From: Ananas comosus
Taxonomy: Eukaryota; Streptophyta; Magnoliopsida; Poales; Bromeliaceae
Direction: 5' to 3'
DNA: 64,000 nucleotides
Assembly: GCF_001540865.1 (NCBI RefSeq)
Contig: NC_033628.1
Coordinates: 11,753,249-11,817,248, forward strand
Below are positions 12,046-25,400 of the stretch, piece by piece. The notes beneath the pieces were generated by a model that saw only the letters and a list, made by a program, of their open reading frames with translations, did not search any database and had not been told where the DNA came from. A program made the translations under genes and the position numbers. Numbering within the stretch: position 1 is the first letter of the stretch; every line of letters begins with the position of its first letter.

Positions 12046-12456
12046 TCACAAATTTGTGAGAAGTTGTAGTTCAAAATTAAAGACCAGCTTAGTAAATATA
12101 GTAGTAATTTTCTTTCCTTTCTTTCTTTTTCTTTTTTTTTTTTTTTTGTTTGCAGAGGAAGTGCAATTTTAGGAGGGCTTTTTTTTTGGCAATTGAAGAA
12201 TTGATGGATTTGTGTTGTGAGAGAGTTGCCGGCATGATAAGAAGGAAAAGCGCAGAAGAAGTGCGTGCAACCTTCGACATCATGAACGATTTTCCGCTGG
12301 ACGGAGAAGACTAGTCACAAATTTGTGAGAAGTTGTAGTTCAAAATTGAAGACCAGCTTAGTAAATATAGTAGTAATTTTCTTTCTTTTCTTTCTTTTTT
12401 TTATTTTTTTTTGTTTGTTTGCAGAGGAAGTGCAATTTTAGGAGGGCTTTTTTTTT
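11919..12456 (+). repeat. 269-bp tandem duplication of the SKP1-like last exon
   Basis: The block starting near 11919 repeats with a period of 269 bp from near 12188. It carries most of the last SKP1 exon (from LAIEELMDLCC to the TAG) plus its 3' flank, ending with GGAAGTGCAATTTTAGGAGG before each T run. The two copies are nearly identical (one visible change is CCGCCAAAC against CCGCTGGAC just before the stop), so the duplication is recent. The second copy lacks the intron acceptor and the first residues of the exon. Confidence 0.9.
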
Positions 12457-13744
12457 GTAAATTTATATTTGATTCGATTTTTCAGATAATGAATATAGTT
12501 ATAGTTATTATAGTTATAAAAGTTTACTCATTAACTATTACGGAAAGAATTTTTGAACAACTGAAAATATGATAATTTTGAAAATATGAGATTCAGAATA
12601 ACTGGGACGAGGAACCTAATAAGAATTAGCTTTGATTTGCAATTTAAAAAGGTCAAATTTATTATGCATTATCTTTCAATTGTATTTATCTTTAACTGTG
12701 ATAGATAAGAATTAGATTACTTAAGAATTCTCTTTGATCGAAAATAAAATAAAATAGTTGATATAGAATTCAGATATAAATGCCACATTCCTTTTTTTGA
12801 TTAAACAGGGATATGAACGCCACATTCTAATAAACAAGATTTCTATGCTTCTCGTATCGAGAATTAATAATTTCAGTTATAAAAATCCTATAGACAAAGT
12901 AGAATCTTAAGAAAATCTTAATAAGAAAACGAAAATATACTTTGAATATATAAAATTGAGCTCCTGTATTTTTAAAAGTACTAAGTCAGATTATATAATA
13001 TAATCTAACAGATAGAAATGGTCAGATTATATAATATAATCTAACAGATAGAAATGTAGATCTAACGATCGAAAACTTATAAATACAAAGGAATACGAAC
13101 TCTATATTATTAATAATATAAGTGCTTGGTGCTATTAGATTGGATTAAGATTCTTGAATAAAGATATGTATGATTAGGATGATAATGATCCCTGTTAGAA
13201 TGATAGTGATCTTCTAGGATAGAGTGAATAATTGGTTGAATAGTATAATTTAACGGGTGCAAATGGTTAAAGGATAGATTTAACTGGTGAAATTGGTTGA
13301 ATAGTATAATCTAATGAATAAAAATGAATAATTTGTTGAATAGTATAATTTAACGGGTGAAAATGGTTACAGGGTAGATTTAATCGCGGGAAACTTTGTG
13401 ATTTATTGATATTTTTCTATATTAATTTTAAACATGTTTATAAACCAAATAAAATCTCCACATGAAAACAAAATAAAAAGTGATTTCTAAAATTTTATCT
13501 TTAACAAAAGAAAGGTCTTTTACTTATATATCTCTTACTACTATTAAAATTTGCAAAATACTCTTTGAAAATTTCAATTTTACTAGCGATGGTCTATTTG
13601 AACATTTTTAAAATGAACAAGAGTATTCTATCATATTTTTAAAATTTTTAAAGATATGATAACTGTTATTCTTGAAAAAAGAGAAAAAATCATCCTTGAC
13701 TTGCACCTTAAATTTGTCCTCAATTTTTTTTTTTTCATTTGGTC
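12457..13744. other. AT-rich spacer with short tandem repeats
   Basis: No gene is seen. A 36-bp unit containing the palindrome ATTATATAATATAAT occurs twice in tandem at 12985-13056. Between about 13225 and 13385 a unit beginning GAATAATTGGTTGAATAG recurs about 100 bp later, with a partial third copy between. Confidence 0.65.
12985..13056. repeat. Perfect 36-bp tandem duplication with an inner palindrome
   Basis: Two adjacent identical 36-bp units starting GTCAGATTATATAATATAAT at 12985 and 13021. Each holds an AT palindrome able to form a short hairpin. Confidence 0.85.
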
Positions 13745-14080
13745 CTCTCAAAAAAAATTATTTTAAAAATAACTCCAACAAATTTATATTTATAAAAATG
13801 GCCTTAGTCTTGCTACGCAGGGGCCACGTCAGTGAGGCGAGGGCCAGCCTGTTAAGTTGAATACGGTGAATCATTTACTGTGCCGTGTTTGAGGATTGTG
13901 AAAAATTATAAGTATTGAAAAGAAGAAAGGAGGAGAATATACGTATAAAATACGGTTTGAACACGGTGAATGATTCACCGTATTCAACTTAACACCATGT
14001 CTTTAATGTGGCGCCTACGTAGCAATAATAAGATTAAATTTGTAATTATAAATTTGATGGGACTATTTGTTTAAAAAGAA
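13745..14080. mobile_element. Foldback MITE in the SLH gene promoter
   Basis: Long inverted repeat. The left arm contains CAAATTTATATTTATAAAAA, GCTACGCAGGGGCCAC, and GTTAAGTTGAATACGGTGAA; the right arm holds the complements, with TTCACCGTATTCAACTTAAC and GTGGCGCCTACGTAGC. Arms are roughly 120 bp each with a short centre near 13900-13960. Edges are approximate and no clear target duplication was found. No coding capacity. It ends about 260 bp before the SLH start codon. Confidence 0.75.
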
Positions 14081-14289
14081 AAAAAAAAAGAAAAAAAAGC
14101 CCTTTTATAAATTGGGTAGAGATTTACCCCCATGTAAAAATAAAAAAAAAAAAAAATCCTCGCCATCGCAACGCCTCATCGTTTTCGTCCGCACTATTTT
14201 CATTCTTTCTCGCCAAACACGTGAGTTATCCTCCAACGTCCCCTTCGTACTCCCACCCCCATACCCACTCTCCTCCTCCTCCGACGACG

Positions 14290-14298
14290 AAACCCTAG
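14290..14298 (+). promoter_or_regulatory. Telo-box AAACCCTAG upstream of the SLH gene
   Basis: AAACCCTAG lies 40 bp before the ATG. Telo-box motifs near transcription starts are common in plant genes expressed in dividing cells. Position in the probable 5' UTR is inference. Confidence 0.4.
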
Positions 14299-14337
14299 AA
14301 ATCCTCGTCTCCGAGCTCTCGAATTGGGGCCTTGAAC

Positions 14338-17300
14338 ATGGCAACGTCGGTGAGAGCGCCTACGTCGTCGCCTTCCTCTTCCCCCAGCTCCCTCCAGCTT
14401 CGGTTCGCTCGCAGGATTAGGGCTTCTCCCTCCTCCGTTATCCTCAAGATCCGCGCCTCCGATCGCCGGATTCGCCTCGTGTTCGCATGCGGAGAGGCCG
14501 ATAGAGGCCGGGGCGAATATCGCTCTTGGAGCAAATCGGCGGGTGGATCGCCGGATTCGTTCGCGGGGTGGTCGGGCTCCGAGAGCGGCGGCGGGGGCGA
14601 CTCGAAGAAGAGCGGTGGGTTTGGAGGTGAGGACGAGGCCTTCTTCTTCTTCTTCGGGTTGCCATGGTCTTTGTTTCGTATTATATCATTTTGCCAAGAG
14701 ATCGTTCTAACGTGTTACTTCGAAGCAACGGTGATGATGAAGATTCTTTTTTGATCCCGTAGAAAATGTTTTAGATATTTATATATTTGTAGTTTATGTT
14801 TATGCAGGAGTCGTGAGTGCATTTGGTAAAATTAGTGTACTTTTGCCATAATTAATGTTCAAGAAGATATGATAGATTAAAGGAACCACATGAAAGAATC
14901 GAAAGAAAAGAATATTTGACATTTTTGGTTATTGTACATAAAGACCTTGTCGAATTTTGAGATTAATGTAAGAAAAATATATATTTGTTCTGAAACTGTT
15001 TTATGACCTGCATGTATTTGGAACTTCTAACGTGAAAGCAAGCATGGATTGAACTTTGATCAAGTTATTCTCGCTTAAACTCTTAATTACTATGTCAAAT
15101 TATTTTTCATAATTTATAAACCTCTCGACAAGGTAAGTTAGTGGTATGTTCTTTGCAAGCAGATGATTGCGTCTTTGATGGAACTCTCTGTGGTTCTTTC
15201 TGGTTATTTAGAAGAGTCTAGAAACCCATGTAAGCAGCTAGATGCAGTTAGAGTTCAGTTCTTTTGGAGTACTAATGACACTTCGATAGTAGTTCACTTT
15301 CAGGGGCTCTTGGAGCAGGACTTGCTGGAGTCTTTTTTGCAGCTGGAGTTACGTTCGCTGCCTTGTCTCTCAAGGGGAGAAGTACTTCTGGTATAAAGCT
15401 TTCTTCATTTTCATGTTTTTGAATGCTGTATAATTTCGTTTGTTCTAATGGACCAAACTTCCTGAAAGGTTTAGCTAAGTACCTTATGCTTTTAACGCAA
15501 TTTAACTGCTTTAAGAGAGTCTCGCATAATGGTAGCATCTCTTTTTCAATGTAATTTCATGTCAAAGGGGTGTAGCAACAAAATCCTGTTGACTCATCTA
15601 ATCTGTTGTTGAATATGCTTTGGTTATTCCATTTATGCAGGTGTCAAACAACAAATGGAACCTTTAAGCAATGAGCAATCAGTCTTAATTAATAATGATG
15701 ATAACCCGAAAGTTGATGAGGTCGGGAATGCCTCTAATGATGTGCTGCAAAACAGTAACAGCACGACACTCAACAGCTGGTCGGAGAATGAGACAGGTAT
15801 AGACAGGGACCTTTCTGTAGAAAATATTGAAGATTCTAATGAAACCATATCTAATAGTATAGACAATTCGGAGGCTTGTTCGATAAGTAACACTAAACCA
15901 GATAGTGATGATGTTGATGCTGTAAATGCCGATCAATATGACCAGAATGTAACCTCCGATGCTAATGATGTGCCAAGTTCCTTCTCGCCCGAATTTCCTG
16001 CCCATGCCATTGACCTTTCATCTGATATACCTAGTTTGAAGGATTCTGTCAGCAATGAACCTTCTGGTTCTTTTGGCCCATCTATTGTCGATGATGTCAC
16101 CCTGGTTACAGACACTCATTATGATTCCTCATCACTTACCAATCATGTTAGTGGTCATCAGGTGGGAGGTATAAATCTGGCAGAAATATTTGAAGTTGAT
16201 GATCGATCAACTACCTTTAGTGGGTTGGAGAATGAGAATTCAGTTGATACACTGAAATCCAATATATCGAGTTTAGAATCTGATGATGTTGTAGACACCC
16301 TGGTCAAGTTAGAAAATGTTGTTGATGTTGCAACATTTGTGTCAAAGGATCAAGATGTTGAACAGCCTGAGATGCTGGAGCTTCCCACTAGTGGTTTCTC
16401 TCGTGGTATATATGAAGAAAGTGAAACTTTTCCAGCTGGAATTGTTAATAGTTCAGATTTTGATGTAGGTGAGGACCCATGTAATTCAATTAATCCACAT
16501 CCCAGTGGGCGCTCAGTAAATGAAACTGTGGTAACTGTAGGGCATCCTGTTTCAATTACTAAAGAAATAAGTGAAAATGTGCTAAAAATTGAAAGTCAAC
16601 TTGATAAAAGCCAATTGTTTGAGTCGCTAGCGGCTGAGAAATCTTTCTCCCGTGCTGGCATCCCTGCTCCTGCTCCACTCTCTGCAGCTTTACAGGTGCC
16701 TCCTGGAAAAGTTTTGATTCCTGCTGCAGTTGACCAGGTTCAGGAGCATGCATTGGCAGCATTGCAAGTTTTGAAGGTACTTTCATGCACATCATGTACA
16801 GTACATCTGAATAGCTTTATTTGATTTGCATCTCTATCATATTCTTCCTAAAAATTTCTTCAGAATGAAGTTGTGATGTATGCTATCATTGCAGTTTCTT
16901 ATTTCTCTCGAGTTAATGGAAGTGGATTCCTTTCGTGGGGTGGGGGTTTTTGGGGGTGGGGGGGATAATTTTAGAAGGTTCTAAAGGGTGAAGGGTGAGG
17001 GGGGCATCATTCTGGTCTTAGCATACAGCCGTCTATGGGTTTTCTGGGTAAAGATTTTTTTTTCTTTTACTTTTTTGAAATTCTCTATGATTGTATTGGG
17101 CCTTAATCTTGTGTTAGAAAAGAAGTAGATCTCATCTTACTGTTTGTGTCTACCCACATAACTCGATAAATTAGAAAGCTGAACATATTTCTTGTTAATT
17201 TTGTCATTCTAGGTTATTGAAGCAGATGCTCGGCCTGTTGATTTATGTACTCGTCGTGAGTATGCACGTTGGTTGGTATCTGGCAGCAGTGCACTTTCGA

Positions 17301-20300
17301 GGTACATTTTTTCTCCAAATTATTCATTTAGAAACTGAACCATACTAGTATTGGTGGTATACTGCAGTGTGATGCGCCATGTTTCACTTACTAAAGTTTG
17401 TCAATTGGCTGTTAATTTTTTTGCTCTTTAATGATTTAAGAATTTCTGTGTTCAAACTGTTCACGACTCACAGAGTTTTAAAATCTAATTTGTTTATTGG
17501 ACTCATCTATCTGGAAAAGTTTTTCTTTTTCTAGACAACAAAATTGAATGAAGATGATTCGTTTGAGCAAGTTTGTGGAAAAAAGAAATGAAGTGATTAC
17601 CGAAAAGTGTCCATTCATACAATCAGGAACCAGATTTTTCGTACACTCAACTAATTTCAAGGAATTCGTTATGTCTGGACAATATTTTTTGAGAGCTGGA
17701 CTAGCTAGCTTCTTGCAATATTTTATGTGTTCCTACTTCCTGCGATTGTAGCAATTGATTGTTTGGTCATTTGAAGTACTAGCTTTATGGATTCTTACTT
17801 AGGAACACAACTTCGAAAGTGTATCCAGCAATGTATATAGAGAATTTGACGGAACTTGCATTTGATGATGTCACTCCTGAAGACCCCGATTTCCCCTACA
17901 TTCAAGGTTTGATGTTGCATTTCATTCTTAACTGCCTAGTTAGGCACCTTAGTTCCTACAAGATTGCTACAAAGTGATTTAATTGCAAATTCTTTTATGC
18001 GATGTCTTATTGTGTAATTGCACAAAATAGGTTTGGCAGAAGCTGGTCTGATTTCTAGTAAACTTTCAAGATCTGTTATAGAGAGCTCTGCTGATGGGCA
18101 GCAAGATTCTTTTCTTTTCTGTCCTGAAAGGTAAACATTGTCCCCATCAGTTGGATGTTTCCTTTTTTTCTTTTTCTGATAATTGCTGTCCCAAATCATG
18201 CATTTGCAGCCCTCTATCACGTCAAGATCTTGTGAGTTGGAAGATGGCTTTAGATAAAAGCAAACTGCCAGAAGTCGATAGAAATGTAAGGAAAACATTG
18301 CTAATATGTTTTATTTCTCTTCTTGTTTCGTGTCGAAATATTTGTATTAACTTCATATATATGATGCCTTTTCTTGATTAGACTCTGTACCAGTCTACTG
18401 GCTATATAGATATTGATAAAATAAACCCAGATGCTTGGCCTGCTTTGGTTGCTGACTTGTCTGCTGGAGAACAGAGTATTACAGCTCTTGCATTCGGTAA
18501 GATTTTTTATTTTTTATTTTTTTTTTGGGTTTACCTCTTTCAAATTATGGTAATGACTCTCCCCATTGTTTATGTTTTCCTTTTTTTTCCTTTTGTTTCC
18601 TCATATTCTGTGCAGTTGGAGGTGCCTAGAAATTGATTTCACTTTTGCCATTGTTTCTTGGTTGGCAGAAGTCATCTTTCTAGACACATGAAGAAGCATG
18701 AAAAAAAGCTATTAGTGAATTGTCGTTGTCTGTTGCCAAACCAACCCATGAATGTTGAGTTTGCTAGCAATCTGCAAAGCAAATTTAAGTAATGTCATCC
18801 TTAGGTGCCTTTACTCACATAAAATTTGAGAGAAATAAACAAAAGGCAGTAAAATACCAAACGTGCACGTAAGTACTAAGTGATGTAATCACTATTACTT
18901 TTGGTTGTAGGTTATACTAGACTTTTCCAACCAGACAAGCCCGTCACGAAAGCACAGGCTGCTGTTGCACTTTCGACTGGCGATGCTTCTGAGGTTGTGA
19001 GTGAGGAACTTGCTCGTATTGAAGCTGAGAAATTGGCAGAGACTGCTGTGAATGCACATACTGCTCTAGTAGCCCAAGTTGAGAAAGACCTTAATGCAAG
19101 CTTTGAGAAAGAGCTTTTGAAGGAAAGAGAGAAGATAGAGGCATTAGAAAAACTCGCCGAAGAAGCCAGGATTGAATTGGAAAAATTAAGGAGGGAAAGA
19201 GAGGAGGAAAACAATGCTCTCATTAAGGGGCGAGCTGCAGTAGAATCTGAAATGGAAGTCCTTTCGAGGCTAAGGCATGAGGTAGAGGAGCAATTGCAGA
19301 GCCTCATGAGCGATAAAGCAGAGATATCCTTTGAAAGGGAGAGGATTAATAAGTTACGGAAAGAAGCAGAGAATGAGAACCAAGTCATTGTGCAGTTACA
19401 ATATGAGCTTGAGGTTGAGAGGAAAGCCTTGTCCATGGCCAGGTAAAGATTTCATCTACTGTGAATTATATACAGTTCTCAAATTTGTGTATGTCTATTA
19501 TTGCTTATTCTGCTTGTTTGCTAGCATGCTTGGAATATTCTCTTTCTTCAACATTGATGGCATTCAGGCTGGTATTGTAAAACTGTATATGGCTAAGCAA
19601 TATATGATACATAACATAACGCTTGTAACTTCATAAGCCGTTTAATTACTTATACATGGACAATTACAATTCCAGGATAGTTGAGCATTATAATGCTCAA
19701 CTCAGATAACATATAGCGATTTCTAGAGAACACGAAGCAAATGTGTGTACATTGGTTTTATCTGTCCTTGACGTGTTCATTAGGTATGACTGTATGAGCA
19801 ACTAGATACTTTTGTGTTGCCCAAGTACTTACCTAGTCTGCGGAACTATTGGGCGTGGCCACGAATTTGTATTGTAAGTTTATGATAGCAATTCCTCAAT
19901 TATGTAACTTTTAGTAGTCTTTTCTTCCTCAGATTATTGTTTTATTGTAATAAATGGCAAAAGGTATTTTCTCACTAAAAATGTATGTAGGTATTATTGA
20001 GAAAAAACACTATGACTATAAGAGTAGTTTTGAATCACCAGGGCTTGGGCAGAAGAGGAAGCGAAAAGAGCCAGGGAGCAGGCTAGAGCCCTCGAGGAGG
20101 CGAGAGACAGCTGGGAGCGCCAAGGCATTAAAGTAGTTATTGATGAAGATCTCCAAGATGCTGCTTCCTCGGGTGTCACATGGGTCACTGCTGGCAAGGA
20201 GACTCAAGTCGAGGAGACAGTCAATAGAGCAGAGTCCCTAGTAGAAAAGCTCAAGGCAATGGCTGCTGAGATCAAACTTAGATCCTCGGCTGTTATTGAA

Positions 20301-20534
20301 AAGATAATTCAAAAGATTGTATCCTTAATCTCAACTTTGAAGAAGCGGGCAGCCGAGACACTGGAGCACTCTTCAGAGGTCTGGAGTGATACGATTGCGA
20401 AGGCAAGAAAATCGGTGGGCGAGTTGCAGGGCAATGCGTATGTATTAGGGTCAACTGTTCAGGAGAGAGCGAGGAGGGTCGCTGATGAATGCAAGGAAGG
20501 CATGGATAAGATCTCGCAGAGATTCAGGACATGA
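14338..20534 (+). CDS. Plastid-type S-layer homology (SLH) domain protein, ten exons
   Basis: Member of the plant family of Arabidopsis At5g23890/At5g52410, predicted plastid proteins of unknown activity. Exons: 14338-14626, 15304-15390, 15641-16776, 17213-17301, 17803-17906, 18031-18130, 18210-18285, 18382-18496, 18911-19442, 20042-20534; total 3021 bp, 1006 residues, all phases consistent. The first 60 residues are rich in Ser and Arg with few acids, like a transit peptide. Exon 2 encodes one Gly/Ala-rich membrane span (about residues 97-120). An acidic Ser/Asp-rich region follows (about 130-470). SLH-like repeats are spread over exons 4-9 (RREYARWLVSG, IDIDKINPDAWPALVADLSA, GYTRLFQPDKPVTKAQAAVA). 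The last two exons form a long coiled coil, including an amphipathic C-terminal stretch. Role, by inference, structural at a plastid membrane. It converges on the pectin acetylesterase gene. Confidence 0.92.
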
Positions 20535-22433
20535 GGCATCCTTCTTGTTTTAGTTTGTAGAAGTTGAGGATTTTAGTTCTTTGGTACCTCTTCGAGAAAG
20601 AGGATAATGTTACTCATCACATGCGGAGATTTAAAGCTGCAGTAAGCCGTAAGCTTTCTAATAAGTGCTGCATCTTTTTTTTGTTGTTGTTTTTGTTGTT
20701 GTTGTTGTTGTTGTTGTTGTAACATCTTTGTGAATGAATACATTGGTTATGAATCTCCCATCTTCAAGGGAATGAAATGTTGAAAATTAGCCGTGCATAA
20801 TCCCGTCGATTGTGAAGTTAATTGATTAATCAGCTCTTCTCTTAATCTTCAATTAGTAATTCGAGTTTTACGGATCAAATTAAGATTTCCAATAATTCAT
20901 CAACTTATGGTGATCGAAGTAACCAAATCACTCATCAATAATTGTTTTGCCAATGTAATGTAGAATGAAATTTCAGGAATGAATTGCTCTGTTAAATAAG
21001 ACCACTTGAGATTAAAATTACTAAAAGAAAATTTTTCTTTCTACCTAGAATATTTCTCAAAAACCACCTGTCATTATCAGCAACCAATGAATCTGATAAA
21101 TTTAAAATTGCATCGAGCTCAACTTAATATCCTAACCTTTATTTACAGTCAAATTAAATAATTCAATTGAATGTGGATCAGTAGCAGTAAGTTGATGGAC
21201 AAAAACCCAAGAGGAGAAACACGGAACCCTTCACCCTGCAAAATTAAAGCACAAAGAATAAGTAGTGTATCTGACTTATGACATCGCTTGCAATGTAAAG
21301 TTTTCTAGCAACTAGCAAATGAAACACAACTGGGGAGTATTTTTCTATGTCGATTAACATGGTACGATCTTCTCAGTAGGAACTCATATGCCATGCTTCG
21401 GCATCATCAGAGACTCAGATTGTCATTAAACAGTCGTATCCTCAATTTAGGCTATTCATCAATCATCACAGTTCACGAGTACGAATGCTTCAAGAACACG
21501 AAGACATTAATTTGGCATGTCATTGGGCTTCTATAAGGGATTGGGTCAATGTGGCATGGAACCACTTCTTTTGTTTTTTTGTTTTTTCATAATTCTTTCC
21601 ATACAAAGACAATTTTAACTATGTGATAAAGCTGAAATCATTGTAGTTGACAATTTTTTAGCTTTGTGGAAATAGAATGCTATCTTTCGCAGAAGGGCTT
21701 TTGTTGCGAATACAAAACAAAACAAGACAGTTTACACTTGAACAGTCCACTGGTGCGAAAATCTGAATCTAAACTATTAGGTATAGGTGAATTCATGACA
21801 TTATCTATTGGTAAGTTTCCATTTTGAGACCAGTAAATGTACAGATGTATAATGCAGCAATTATCTTAAGCTGTCATCCACCCTAATTCTGAGTCTAGAT
21901 TCTGACATCTGTAAGAAATCATCCAAACGGCAACTATGGTTCCCTCAGAACACCTCCCATATTTGAGACCTGGTTATAATGTAAAAGTAGATCCTCAACT
22001 TCGACAAATTGTGGTGTGGTCTACCTGAATTTTTGATGAACATCAATTTGGCCCCTAATCGTTCGCTTAAACAGTCTACCAACATGAACTTACCTAATAT
22101 CTTGCTGTGTCATCTGTTGCATTTTCCATCCAAAATCTCTTTCCGATTGTACAATTTAGTCATTACTATATTAAGAGTCGACAAGTAGAGATAGAGCTAC
22201 AGAAGTGCACTTACAGGCTTTGTTTCCTTCAATCTACGCTCAATTAGCTTATTACGACAATGATGGAACTGCTTGTATTTGACATCCTCGCAACTTCACA
22301 AATTTAATTTCTCTCATCTCAGTTATAGACCTATAATCATCTGATATAGAAAGAAGTTAACTTCTTGTTTCTCGAGTCGGGGAAAATTCTATAATTCATG
22401 TATACTTTTTGATAAAGTAATATGTAATAATGT
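20535..22433. other. Convergent spacer between the SLH gene and the pectin acetylesterase
   Basis: Contains the SLH 3' UTR with a GTT microsatellite at about 20683-20720. A possible extra last exon of the pectin acetylesterase lies at 21149-21235 (minus strand). No other gene is seen. Confidence 0.6.
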
Positions 22434-25400
22434 TCATAAATTGCTTCCATATAATACCTCACTTGGTGATGTTTGGTTTGGACAATTTGAGTCGCAAGGA
22501 TAAGGGCAGTCAACTTCTTTCACCACTGCCCTCTCAAAATACCAATCACCAACTGCCTCTGCAATAGTCTGAAATTACAACGTATCACACGTTAAACTGT
22601 GGCAAACTATTATTAATTTGCTTCAAAGAATATTTCAAAAGGGTCAACTTTGTATCATTAATTGAAGCATAAAATCCTTTCAGAAATTACCACCTTGTTG
22701 TGCAATCTAGGAGAATTTGGTGCGAACCATGTGTCTTGTGATTCACTCTGACAATGAGTGAAGCAAGAATCTATTAAGAATCCGCCATTTCTTGATCCAC
22801 TAAAAGGTCTCAGTGCAATGAGCATCTCAATTCTAAAACCTGCAAAAATATTTTGTTAAATTATCGCTTCATTCCACCAAAATCATTTTGATTTGTAACG
22901 TTGACTTCTTTCTTTGATTCTATGTACCTATTTTTCGATAGATACCTTGATGGGAATATGATGCATGTGTATATATTTGTAAATGAAGTAAAATAGTGAG
23001 GATTGATAAGGAGGAAGATTCACTTTACCTGTAGTAATTTCAATCCAAATGAATGTAGTATGTCCATTCAAGTCGGAAAGTTACAATCTCGAGAATATAG
23101 TAAAACTTATTTCTTTTTCATGTAAAACAAAGCTGAACTTGATATGGATTTGTCTTACATAATTTGTATAAGAGCTCACAAAGAAATGCAATTGTTGAAT
23201 ATAAAAGAAATCATAGCAATGACTTGATGCATTTGTTGAGGAATAACCTTGGAGAATAGTCATTTGGAGTGGACTACAGGCTTGAGGATTGGACTTGCAT
23301 CGCCGCCATCGCCCATATGGATCTGCTGAGGGTGGCACAAATATATGATGGAACTGTCCAACAACAAAAACTCTCAATCAACTACTCGTAACATAGCCAA
23401 TCAATGAGCAATAGTTTCATACGAAACCAAACTAGATGTGAAACTGATAGTAATGGTTGTATGAATCACATTGAATATGATGAGATTTATCGGTTTATAT
23501 TTCTCGAAGGGAAAGAGATTTTCAGCTTAAAAATGAGTCATTGATTGAGTTTGAAATAATGGCTCAAAGCCTTACAAAAGAATTTCAGAATTTCCAGCTC
23601 AATATCCGTTACCTGATATGTATCATATGCTGAATTTAAGATGAAATATGGCGTTCTGATGAATGGTAGTGCGTATTGGGGAAAGAAACACTGCAAAAGG
23701 TCAAGAGGTTTCGAAGTTAGATACTTATTTTTCATATTGGCCAGAAGCTAGTAAATAAGAAAGTAAAGTAAAATGAACAACCTTGTAGGCATAATCATAA
23801 GAAGTCAAACAGTCCTTGTTTAGATTTTTTTGCACCCCCTGCAGCAAATGTCCACATTTTCTTCAGTAAGAGGCAAAATATGTCATGCTAAAAATGGTTC
23901 TTTTAAGCGATTATTTTTGCAAAATGTGTTCGAACCGCGAAACCAACCTGTAGAGTGACTAAGCTGCTAAAGAATGGCCTAATAGTGTTGTTTCCAGATA
24001 TATCTTTCCTGCAAGAAGGGTTATTATAAGTGATTTAATATGAACTCTCTCGCTTTCTAAAAAGATCCTTTAAAGCCGATTAAGAAATTCACGTGTCGAG
24101 GAAGAATCCCGCATCGCTCATGCATTTAACCGTCGCTGTCGCAGGAAGTCGCTGTGCAAGATCATCGCAGTGGAAAAAAGTAGCCAAACCCCCAGCCGAA
24201 CAGCCCGAAAGCAGTGCCTGAGTTTATGCAAGCAATGCAATGACAAACACACTACAAAATTCATAAACTTTCGAAGATGGTGTTGTGATGGATTTTATAA
24301 ATGACCAACACATAGATATGAGAATCAGATGACATTTTTAGCGCACGACGAAATTTGAAATAACCTTTTCGGCTTGCATTAGCCCTTTGGAGAAAAGATC
24401 ACTAATAATTGCATTCCAGATCCTTTGGCCTCTGAAGTAAAGTATCGAAGTCTGCGGATTAGCATAAGAAATTGTCAATAAGACTACAAAAACAAAGTTA
24501 TGTTGCATAATAAAAAAAAAAAAAGACAATTTTGGCATAGAAAAACAACTAGAGTAGAATACATTGAATTATGAGAATCTTACTCCATTATAGTATTCAG
24601 AATCTCCTGTAAAAGAGGCTCCGTCGCAGTATCGAAGCTTTACGCGGTTCCAATTATAGAAATCTAATACAAAAAAAAGGCTTTGATCACAAAATTTATT
24701 ATTTTGTATACGCAAATATAAGACAAAGAAATATAGAATAAATTCAGTTCTAAAACCTAAATTTTCACCATGTAGCCAAATCATAGCAACAAGCATTATT
24801 GATCCTGGTCTATACCATGGCAATACAAATCTACAATCTTAAGAATATTAGTCACATATTTAATAATAATATGTTGAATATATATATTAAAAATATCATT
24901 TGCTAACAGCTTAATTAAGCTTTTGAAGAACAACGGCTATTTAATATTATTCTCACATGACATATATTAAAATTGATAGTTTGAATCTATTAGAAAATAA
25001 CCATATATTATCACATTATTTTAACACAACGCGAATTCTAATACGTACATAATGTCAATAATTATTGAGTTCGACCTGAGCGTTTTGTTAACATGAAATC
25101 AGAGTTAAGTTCGCGATAATTAGAATTAGTGGCTTGAATATGATATGAGAAATTCGGTTTAACTATTAAGTAGGCATTAAAGAGATCCTTTCTTTTAATT
25201 AAAAAAAGGGGAAAAGAAATCAACGGCTGAGATCGAACCTGGGTTCATCGTAGGGTCGTTACTGAGGATCCCGAGGAACGGCTCCAGCTCTCTCTTGTAC
25301 AGCGTGGACCCCCTCCCTGTCGTCGCCCGCGCCGCACACGATGCCACGTCATTGCACCACCCTCCCCCCTGCGCATCATCGCCACACCCCCATTATTCAT

